Origin: Aristolochia californica
Lineage: Eukaryota > Streptophyta > Magnoliopsida > Piperales > Aristolochiaceae
NCBI GenBank assembly: GCA_029961685.1
Contig: JARWKL010000008.1
Location: 8,806,501-8,870,500, forward strand
Direction of reading: 5' to 3'
DNA: 64,000 bases
A program made the position numbers and the translations under genes. Each line of letters opens with the position of its first letter. The first letter of the stretch is position 1. Below, in pieces: positions 55,112 through 64,000 of this stretch. Below the pieces are notes generated by a model. The model saw only the letters and a program-made list of their open reading frames with translations, had not been told where the DNA came from and did no database searches.

Positions 55112-56486
55112 TGATAGATGCCATATTCTGACATGAGAACTAGGTTAATTATAATAGAATAACCTTTATAATTGTGTTATAGGTGGTTATTTATCGGTTT
55201 TCAAATGTAACGTTTATTTATTGAATTTGGTATTAATCACTGTCTATATTGCATATTTTTCTCTCCTGAATTATATTTTCATTGCTTTTAGGGTTTATTT
55301 CTTCCTGAAATATTTTTTTATGGATTTAATTATGGAATTTCAGGAGAATTTTGATGGAGAAGGAGATATTTACCAAAATGCCCTTAGTGAAATATAGGGA
55401 TTTTTTAGGGCAAATGATATTAAAAGAAAACAAAAATTGTATTAAAAGGAAAGAAAGTATCGAGAGAAGGGGGAGGAGCAATCGACCAAACCAGAGCACC
55501 GGGGGATCGAAACAGGGGAAGACACGAGAGGAGTTTTGCCACCGTCGTTCGCCGCGCCACTGTCGTCCACCGCCGTCCGCCAACCAAGAACAGACCCGAG
55601 GAGAGCTCGAGAGAGTCTCCGTCGTGGTGATTTCGACAGTGCCAGTTTCTGCTCGCCAGGCCGAGAGGTGATCCGAGAGGGCTTCTCCAGTGCCAATTCT
55701 GTATTCCGACCATCCTTCGGCGTCGATTACATATTTTCGACCATTCCCGGAGCTATTTCGACTCCGATTGAGACTCAAGAGAGCCGGTTAGAGGACTTCA
55801 GCTTTGTTTCATTCTTCGCCAGATGTCACCTCCGTCCGTCGGCTTCTATCCTTCGTTGCCGGCATCGTCTCTACCTCGGCCACTCACTCTTGCTACTTGA
55901 AGCCATCAATTTCGGGAAATTACAGAACCCGTGAGAACGAGTCTGCTGCCCGAGCGAGAGGAAGGAGAAGGGGAGTAATTCATCATTTTGAATTTTAATT
56001 TTTCTATAGTTTGAACTTAGGTCTTGAATTTTATTAAATGTGATTTTATAATTAATGTTTATTGAATATTTTTTTCCGGATATTTGATTAAATTAGCTAG
56101 TTAGGGTAGGATTATAATTTAGGTTGGATTTTGGTATTTTAATCTGATTTCTGTCTTTCACTCTATGCGCCCGAGAGGGGCTAGACGCAAGGATTGGGAA
56201 ATCGGATCCGTGGTTACGTGGCGCTCGAGAGAGGCACAAATCACTGTAAAATCCATAGTTGACGTTTCCTATTGTGCAAGTAGTTAACTAGATGATTGCT
56301 TGATAATTTAGAATATAATTAGTGTTTAGTTCAGATTAATTCATCATATTTGGTTAGGCTAGTTGACTGAAGAATACACAAAATTCAGTCCTCTCTGTGG
56401 ATATGACCCTCACTTCCCGCTAAATTACATGAACAATTTGTACGCTTGCGAGGTATAAAAGTTGTGGTAATTAAATTTTTACATCA
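55112..56486 (+). repeat. 5' LTR of Athila B
   Basis: 1375 bp, homologous to 6349-7741. It begins TGATAGATGCC and ends TTTTTACATCA. Left neighbour CCTGC would be the TSD. Confidence 0.94.
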
Positions 56487-56492
56487 AGTTTT

Positions 56493-56509
56493 TGGCGCCG
56501 TCGCCGAGG
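56493..56509 (+). promoter_or_regulatory. Primer-binding site of B (tRNA-Asp type)
   Basis: TGGCGCCGTCGCCGAGG lies six bases after the LTR end and resembles the complement of the tRNA-Asp 3' end used by Athila elements, with some mismatches. Confidence 0.7.
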
Positions 56510-56900
56510 AGGCACGTATTAAGTGTATTTCTTTATTCTCCATGGTCTTAGGTTAGATTTATTTTTATTTTATTTTATTTTATTTTTTTTTATTTTTTTT
56601 ATTTTTTGCTTTCATAATTCTATCTTGGTGATTTTGTATGGAATTATTTTTATTTCTTCTAGTTAGTTTGTATTTTCAGTAGTGAGTTTATTAGCTTAAT
56701 TTGATAGTTCATTTTGTTTCTTTTTGTGTTTTTATGCACGGGCGCCGCTGCCTAGGTGGACCATTAGCTCCCTTTGTTGAAGAGGTAGAACATATTTGTA
56801 GGAAAATACCCGAAGTCAAGTTAGGAGCTACCATGGCCAATTAGGGTGAACCATTACAGTTACCTGCAGCAGGTGACCGTAGAGCCCAGAGGGATTATTC
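56510..56900 (+). other. Athila B leader
   Basis: A T-rich low-complexity stretch (about 56560-56610, repeated TTTTATTTTA) is followed by the probable gag start region near 56735, where short frames such as GRRGP-like residues are broken by a TAG at about 56842. No other feature is seen. Confidence 0.5.
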
Positions 56901-59125
56901 TATCCCATCCCACTTCACATCACCTTCTTGCATTATATTGCCACCCACAACTGCCACCAGTTATGAGTTGAAACCGGGTGTAATCCAACTCCTCCCTACA
57001 TTCTATGGGTTGGAGAAGGAGGACCCTTATTACCACATCAAGGAATTCTTAGATATTTGTGCAACTTTCAAATTCCAGAATTTCTCAGATGACTCTATCC
57101 AGTTAAGACTTTTTCCATTTTCACTTAAGGATAAGGCCAAGTCTTGGCTTAATTCCTTAGAGGTGGGCAGTATTACTTCATGGGACACATTAGTACTTTC
57201 CCATTCAGAGAACTACAGCCCTCAGAAGAGAAATCTCCAACTTTATGCAGCAGGAGGGTGAACACTTTTATGAGGCTTGGGAGAAATGGAAGGATTTGAT
57301 CCGTAGGTGTCCGCATCATGGGTTTGAGAAATGGCATTTAGTGCAATACTTTTATCAAGGACTTACACCCCAGGTTAGATCCATGGTAGATGCAACGAGT
57401 GGTGGGAGTTTGATGGGTAAGAGAGCTAGTGAGGCGTGGGACTTCTTTGAAACGTTGAGTGATCAATCTGAGCAATGGGGTTCGCCATTTAATGTTGATA
57501 GGAGATCCCACGAAGCCAAAAGAGGGGATCTCTACGAGGTTAGTGAAACACCCATGCTCATGGCCGAGATTGAGGGGTTGACTAGAAAAATTGATGCCCT
57601 TATGGTGTCCAAGAGTTCACCTGCTCCTAACCCATCTACTGTCTGTGCCATATGCTCTGGTTCATCTCATCCCACACAAATGTGTCCATCTAGTTCATCC
57701 TACCCGGAGCTCATTGAGGACTTGAATGCAGTCCAGAATTTTCATAGACCAAACCGAAAAGATCCTTTTTCGGAAACATATAATCCGGGTTGGACTAGGC
57801 ACCCAAATTTCTCATGGTCCAAGGGCCCACATGTTGGGGGTCCTCCAGGGTTTACTCAACCCCAAGCTCCGCGCCCACACTTCACTCAACAACCATTGAT
57901 TCCACAAAAACCTTCACTTGAGAATACACTTCAATTATTCATGCAGAATACTCAGTCCTCCATTGCTAAACTTGAAATGCAAGTGAGTCAGTTGGCCAGC
58001 CACATGAGTGAACAAGCACAAAATAGACTCCCGAGTCAAACCATTCCTAACCCCAAAAGCACACATGAGAGTGGGTTGAGTTCCAAACCCCACCATGAGC
58101 AAGCCAAAGCCATAACCACCCTTAGGAGTGGTCATGAGTTGAACAATGGGGTAGGGACCACTAAGTCTAAGGAGTCAAAGGAGGACAATGGGGACACATC
58201 ATTGAGTGAAGAACCTCCAAGTTCTCCACCAATAGCCAAGCAGATCCCTAACCAAGTCCCACTAGCTCCTTATCCGCAGAGGTTATTGGGCCCACCTAGG
58301 AAAGGAGATAGCATGCATGAAACATTGGAACTGTCCAGTAAGGTTCATGTTAACATTCTACTTCTTGATGCTATTAGGCAAGTCCCTGCCTATGCCCGAT
58401 TTTTGAAAGACCTTTATACACAGAAGAGAAAACAACATGTTAACAAAAAGGTCTTTCTTACTGAGAATGTAAGCTCAATTCTGAAGCACAACACTCCTCC
58501 TAAAGTTAAAGATCCTAGATATCCCACAATTTCATGTGTCATTGGTGAACATACCATCCAGGAATCTCTTCTTGACTTAGGGGCAAGTGTGAATTTGCTT
58601 CCTTTCTTTGTGTACCAGCAATTAGGTTTGGGGGAATTGAAGCCTACTCCCATCACACTTCAACTACCTGACCGTTCTGTCAAGATGCCACGAGGAATAG
58701 TTGAAGATGTTTTGATAAAAGTGGACAAATTTATGTTCTCGGTTGATTTCATTGTTCTTGATACAGAACCAGTAGTCAATGTGACCAACCAAATTCCTGT
58801 CATCCTAGGACGTCCCTTCTTAGCCAAATCTAATGTTATCATTCATTGTAAAAGTGGTGAGTTGGAGTTGTCTTTTGGAAATTTTAAGGTCTCATTGAAT
58901 GTATTTAATGCCAGGCACCACCCACTTGAGTCTGATGATTTGAGTCTTGCATTTAAGATAGAAACTGTTATGCTTGATGACGAATCCACTCTTGAATCTT
59001 TTGAGTCTTGCATAACATCTTTAGACATGGACTATTTTGATGAGGAAACATATTTCCGAGAGGTTGATTCTTTACTCAATTCTGTACCTCTTTTGGAGGA
59101 AGCTTATGAGGTTATCACAACGATC
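56901..59125 (+). pseudogene. gag: Athila B gag and protease
   Basis: The gag domain is at 56938-57261 (YELKPGVIQLLPTFYG, DKAKSWLNSLEVGSITSWD). A frame change near 57240 comes with loss of some residues, then the frame 57245-59206 continues (EGEHFYEAWEKWKDLIRRCP, FYQGL). The CX2CX4HX4C zinc knuckle CAICSGSSHPTQMC is at about 57642-57683, followed by a long Pro/Gln/Ser linker. The protease is LLDLGASVNLLP at about 58570-58605 with the downstream IPVILGRPFLA. After about 59123 the frame departs from the pol frame through a small indel. It is the only sizeable Athila gag in the window, since copy A lost its own. Confidence 0.9.
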
Positions 59126-62100
59126 ATCCACATGATCTTCTTCTTGACTTGGACAAACCTCATGAAACTTCCAAGCTCGATCTTAAGCCACTTCCTCCCA
59201 CGTTGAAGTATGCGTTCTTGGGGCCCATGAACTCTTTACCAGTCATTATTTCCTCTGATTTGAGTACTGAGCAGGAGGAACAATTGACTGAAGTTTTACA
59301 AGCACACAGAGAGGCATTGGGATGGACTCTTGATGCCTTAAAAGGGATTAGGCCCTCCATATGCATGCATTGTATTCATTGGGAGGAGGGGACTAAAGCC
59401 TCACATGAGATGCAACATAGGTTAAATCCCCATATGTTGGAGGTTGTGAGAGAAGAAGTCATCAGGTTGCTTGTGACAGGAATCATTTACCCTATTTTCT
59501 ATAGCACCTGGCTGAGTCCAATTCATGTTGTCCCTAAGAAAGGGGGGATAACGATAATGAAAAATGAGAGTGGTGAATTGATTCCCACAAGAACTACCAC
59601 CAAGTGGCGTGTCTGCATTGACTATAGAAAACTTAATTCCGCCACTAGGAAGGATCACTTCCCACTACCTTTCATTGATCAGGTACTAGAGCGATTGGCC
59701 GGCCACAATTTTTATTGCTTCTTAGATGGATACTCTGGCTACAATGAAATTCCCATTGCTCCAGAAGACCAAGAAAAGACCACATTCACGTGTCTGTTTG
59801 TCACCTATGCTTACAGACGCATGCCTTTTGGTTTATGCAATGCGCCCGCCACTTTCCAACGGTGCATGATGAGTATCTTTTCTGACATGATTGGTGACTT
59901 TTTAGAGGTATTTATGGATGACTTTTCTGTGTTTGGCTCTAGTTTTGATACATGTCTGCACAATCTTTCACTCGTATTGTCCCGTTGCATTAAGTCCAAT
60001 TTAGTCTTGAATTGGGAGAAATGCCACTTCATGGTAAAAGAAGGAATTGTTTTAGGACATGTAGTGTCTAAGCGGGGTGTAGAAGTGGACAAAGCCAAGG
60101 TTGACCTAATTGCCAGTCTGCCACCAAGGAATTATTTTAGGACATGTAGTGTCTAAATGGGGTGTAGAAGTGGACAAAGCCAAGGTTGACCTAATTGCCA
60201 ATCTGCCACCACCTACTTCTGTGAAGGGGGTGCGTTCTTTCCTTGGCCATGCTGGGTTCTATAGGTGCTTCATTAAGGACTTTAGTAAAATTTCTCGTCC
60301 GTTGACGAATTTGCTTGCTCAAGATGTTGTTTTTGCCTTTGATGATGCCTGTATTCATGCTTTTGAGACACTGAAGAAATGTTTGTCCACTGCACCCATA
60401 GTCCAACCCCCTACTTGGTCTTTGCCTTTTGAGTTGATGTGTGATGCCTCTGATTATGCATTGGGGGCTGTTTTGGGGCAAAAGACGGATAAAATTCCCT
60501 GTGTCATTCAGTATGCTAGCCGCACTCTTCATGATGCTCAATTGAATTATACTACCACTGAGAAGGAGTTGCTAGCTGTTGTGTTTGCCTTGAACAAATT
60601 CAAATCATATCTTTTAGGTCAAAGGTTATAGTGTTCACTGATCATTCTGCTTTGAAGTACTTATTATCCATCAAGGACACTAAACCTCGCTTGATTAGAT
60701 GGATCTTGCAATTGCAAGAATTTGACCTTGAGATTCGAGATAAGAAGGGTTGTGAGAATGTTGTTGTTGATCATCTATCTAGGATCTGTGTAGCACCACA
60801 GGAAGGATTCCTTCCTTTAAATGATTCCTTCCCTGATGAACAACTTCTCCAAGTATCCCAGTTGCCTTGGTTTGCTGACATAGTCAACTATCTTGTAACT
60901 CATAAAATTCTTGGTTATTGGAGTAAACTAGATCGGTTGAAATTCTTTTCCCAAGTCAAACATTTTTTTTTTGGGATGATCCTTATTTGTTCAAGGTGTG
61001 TCCTGACCAAGTCATTAGGTGTTATGTACATGAGCAAGACTTTGCCAACATTCTTGAATTTTTTCATTCCCACGCATGTGGTGGACATTTTGGTGCTAGA
61101 AAGACCGCGGCTAAAGTCTTGCAATGTGGTTTCTATTGGCCCTCACTATTTAGAGATGCCCATGAGTTTTGTCGTGGGTGTGATAGATGCCAACGGACTG
61201 GTTGTTTGTCTATGAAGAACATGATGCCTCTTAACCCCATTCTTATTGTTGAATTGTTTGATGTGTGGGGTATTGACTTCATGGGTCCTTTCCTATCTCG
61301 TTTGGCTATCAATACATCCTTGTTGTTGTTGAATATGCCTCTAAATAGATTGAAGCTATTGCATGTAAGACAAATGATCACAAAGTGGTGGTAAAGTTTT
61401 TAAAAGAAAATATCTTTAATTGGTTTGGTACCCCAAGAGCGATCATCAGTGATGGGGGATCTCATTTTTGTAACAAAGCATTTGAGACCTTATTGAAGAA
61501 ATATTCCATCACTCATCGGGTGTCCACTCCGTACCACCCACAAACTTGTGGTCAAGTGGAAATCTCTAATAGGGAGATCAAACGGATTTTGGAGAAGTCA
61601 GTTCGCTTTGATAGGAAAGATTGGTCCACTCGATTGGATGAGGCTTTATGGGCCTATCGAACCGCTTATAAGACTCCTTTTGGGATATCTCCATTTCGCC
61701 TAGTGTTCGGCAAAGCATGTCATCTACCTGTTGAGCTTGAGCATAGAGCTTATTGGGCCATTAAGGCTTTGAATTTTGATTTAAATCAAGCGGGTGAGGA
61801 AAGAAAATTGCAATTGAATGAGTTGGACGAGATACGCCATGATGCCGATGAGAATGCCAAAATGTATAAGGAGCGAACAAAGCTTTTACATGATAAATCT
61901 ATTTTTTGCAAGTCTTTTACTGTTGGGCAGAATGTTTTACTTTATAACTCACGATTGCATTTGTTTCCAGGGAAGCTAAGATCCAGGTGGTCCGGTCCAT
62001 TTGAAGTTACATAGGTTTTCCTCATGGCGCTATTGAGATCCGCAATCACGGAGACGGGTCGGTCTTCAAAGTTAACGGTCAGAGGCTCAAACCGTATCTT

Positions 62101-62166
62101 GAGAATATCCCCACACCAGAGGAGGTGATGGTGATTTTCTTGGAGGAACCTGTCATTTCATCTTGA
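59126..62166 (+). pseudogene. pol: Athila B RT, RNase H and integrase
   Basis: RT (59149-60156) is open and keeps WRVCIDYRKLN, RRMPFGLCNAPATFQ and FMDDFSVFG. An 85-bp tandem duplication at 60041-60210 shifts the frame. RNase H (about 60410-60790) then loses the frame at 60619, where one G is missing compared with A. Integrase starts after a T-run frame change (60963-60972): zinc residues near 61060-61200, GIDFMGPF (a further indel follows at about 61293), ISDGGSHF and [11 protein letters not shown]. The end of integrase is open to 62014, with a TAG at 62012-62014 and conserved sequence continuing to 62166. Catalytic residues of RT and integrase are preserved despite the frame damage. Confidence 0.93.
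60041..60210 (+). repeat. 85-bp tandem duplication in Athila B RT
   Basis: Copies start AAGGAATTGT (60041) and AAGGAATTAT (60126) and differ at a few bases. Copy A has a single unit. 85 is not a multiple of three, so the frame is lost. Confidence 0.92.
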
Positions 62167-62529
62167 ATGCGTCAGAGTCTTGCTTACAACTATAAACTTA
62201 GCACATTGTGGGCAATCCCCACATTTCTATCCCTTTGTACATTACAATTTTATTTTTGGTTTATTCATTCTTATTTGGGATAACCTTTGGTGTACTCTGG
62301 TCTTGATTGATTGGAGGTCCCCCGGCGATGCCGGCCCCATCATGGACTCGGGGTACTCTCTTGCCGGCTGAGAGCATTAATGGTTCCGGTAGTTGATGAC
62401 TAGACTTTTGGTCCCTAGTTTGAGAGGTCTGTACTCAAACAACCGTTCTGGGATTGACCAGTTCGATCTTGAAGTATTGAATGAAAACCTTATGGTGAGT
62501 AACTTAAGGACTTGTGTTCAGCGTGATTT

Positions 62530-62951
62530 TGTTATGGGATGTCCTGGTTATGGGCCTGGGTTAAGTACCTATGTCTTCCGCTCCTAACAGGCCGGTCTTT
62601 TGGGTAGTATTGGCTAGGTGCTTAACATTTGGTATTAGAGCCGACCCTCGGTCACGAGTTAGATTCCCTGGAACGCTACAGAGGCTGGATTTAAATACTG
62701 GTAGGCCGTAGGATAAAAACCCAGGTCGGGCCAGTGTCGTTGCATCACGCGCAAAGGGTGGATTAAAATACAGGTAGGTCATAGGATAAAAACCCGGGTT
62801 GGGCCTGTGTCGTTGCGCCGCCGTGGTCGTCAGCTCACGAAGGGGGGGTGTGATGTTATGGGATGTCCTGGTTATGGGCCTGGGTTAAGTACCTATGTCT
62901 TCCGCTCCTAACAGGCCGGACTTTTGGGTAGTATTGGCTAGGTGCTTAACA
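62530..62951 (+). mobile_element. Intact 422-bp TRIM element
   Basis: Two 98-bp LTRs (62530-62627 and 62854-62951) differ at one base (CCGGTCTTTT against CCGGACTTTT). Each starts TGTTATGGGATG and ends GTGCTTAACA. Primer site TGGTATTAGAGC (62630-62641) and polypurine tract AGGGGGGGTGTGA (62841-62853) are in place. The interior has no ORF and contains an imperfect 73-bp tandem duplication (from 62687). Flanks GATTT and GATTC are a 5-bp duplication with one difference, and element A gives the empty site near 4830. Confidence 0.95.
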
Positions 62952-63285
62952 GATTCCTGCTGCCTTCAGTGGCCAGTCACACGAAGATTTCTTCAAAGTG
63001 TGAGGTGGGATAGCGGTTTCATCTACGGATGATTACCTACGGGTACGGCTGATACGAATAAACCTTCTTTGAGGGAGACTATGTATCATTCCTGGGGGTC
63101 TTTATTGACTTTTTGGTATTATTGTTGATGACCAAACACATATGGTCCCACCTATGGATTTAGGAGCCCTGAGGGAGCTTAACCCTTACTCTGCTGGAGT
63201 ATAACTAGCTAAGCTGTTATTCCTTTTTGTAGCCGTTCTGGTGTTTTAGCTTTTCCCCATTGAGGACAATGTCAGGTTTAGGTTT

Positions 63286-63310
63286 GGGGGGGGGGGGGGG
63301 GGGGGGGGGG
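63286..63310 (+). repeat. 25-bp poly-G run in Athila B
   Basis: It is at the same position as the 45-G run of copy A, after CAGGTTTAGGTTT. Confidence 0.85.
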
Positions 63311-64000
63311 TCTTAGCAATAATTTTCTTTTGATTTTTGTTCGTGATTTTCAAATTACTCCTCTTAGTATGTGGTTAACGTTAGTAGAGTTAAAATAAGT
63401 TGCTCAAATGTGTTTCAAATTTTTTTGTAAAACTGTGTAGAATATGCCTATTAGAAATCTGATATCATTTGTTGTGATCCATGAGAATTCAGTGGGATAA
63501 CTTACTATTGCATTAGACTTGGAACTTAGTTGCAAAAGAGAACATGTAAATCTAGTGTTGATCTATGTTAGTCTGAATAGTCTTGTATGCTTGTTTGAAC
63601 TCATTCCTTTTTATACCTCAGTGAAATTCCTTGTTGTAATGTATGAATGCAAATGGAAATGCTCTTGCTTGTAAAAGACAGATAACTTCAGAAACAGCCT
63701 AAGCAAACCCAGCGACATGCACCGGAACAGTCGGTTACTTAAAAATAAGGGCATGTACAGTGAAGACGAATACAAAATAGTGGTAATACCAAAAGTAATC
63801 AGTGAAACAAAAATTACGCTGGTAATAGCAAAAGTGCACTGGTAATAGCGTAAAATGGTTTTAAATCTGGAAGCAATGAGTTTCCTTAACTTTGATGATG
63901 AATTTTAATTTGAAAGAAGTTGCAGGTCAAGATTGAAATTGGTATATTTCTTTTGTGAGATTGTCAAACAACAGGCTTACTCTACTATTTTCTCTTAATT

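Larger units (their letters stand above)
55112..64000 (+). mobile_element. Athila-type element B, 3' end outside the window
   Basis: The 5' LTR 55112-56486 (TG...CA) is followed by a primer site, gag, protease, RT, RNase H, integrase and the non-coding 3' region with a 25-G run. The 3' LTR lies beyond 64000. It inserted into chromovirus K. It carries a TRIM at 62530-62951. It is the same family as A and more complete. Confidence 0.94.
62167..64000 (+). other. Athila B non-coding 3' region
   Basis: It matches 4460 to about 5900 of element A closely, apart from the TRIM insertion. It has no credible ORF. It holds the 25-G run at 63286-63310 after CAGGTTTAGGTTT. The polypurine tract and 3' LTR are outside the window. 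Confidence 0.75.

Overview
This window looks like repeat-dense, intergenic nuclear DNA of a flowering plant. Almost every base belongs to LTR retrotransposons or their debris. The families are plant-type: chromoviruses (Ty3/gypsy with a C-terminal chromodomain and a tRNA-Met primer site), Athila-type Ty3/gypsy elements (tRNA-Asp-like primer site, about 1.4 kb LTRs), several Ty1/copia lineages, and very short TRIM elements. I see no intact host gene, rRNA, tRNA gene, CRISPR or bacterial feature. The species cannot be told from this sequence.

Layout. 1-202 is an LTR end; 203-650 is unassigned; 651-957 is a decayed TRIM. 958-7741 is a 5'-truncated Athila element (A). 7742-10090 is a minus-strand copia remnant (O). 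10374-16392 is chromovirus C with target-site duplication (TSD) GTCGG. 16593-26078 is minus-strand copia E, split by chromovirus D (17901-23104, TSD CTACA), whose 3' LTR holds a TRIM solo LTR. 26197-27720 holds copia LTR pieces and minus-strand copia H. 27855-34450 is plus-strand copia F, whose 5' LTR is split by chromovirus G (27888-33043, TSD CTATG). 34506-36184 is non-coding copia-like DNA with a 41-G run and tandem repeats. 36185-44242 is copia debris (M, N) split by chromovirus I (36766-42348, TSD TAGAC), which carries a TRIM fused at its primer site. 44243-48660 is truncated minus-strand chromovirus J. 48661-52595 is minus-strand element L. 52596-55111 is minus-strand chromovirus K, cut by Athila element B (55112 to the window end). 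B contains a nearly pristine 422-bp TRIM.

The most unusual object is L. It has chromovirus-like LTRs, a tRNA-Met primer site and the last residues of a chromovirus pol, but recognisable gag-pol is replaced by plant gene sequence. It carries an intronless piece of a GH35 beta-galactosidase running in frame into a nucleolin-like acidic/basic segment, plus a further unidentified segment. It is a gene-capturing, non-autonomous retrotransposon.

Other signals worth following: chromovirus gag appears to start inside the 5' LTR and to be read through the primer-binding site, leaving a conserved peptide at LTR ends; chromovirus stop codons are mostly CAG to TAG; TRIM and chromovirus share primer site, polypurine tract and LTR ends, suggesting trans-mobilisation; and the TRIM leader carries a tRNA B-box-like motif. 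All coding regions are pseudogenes to some degree; D, I and J are the best preserved.
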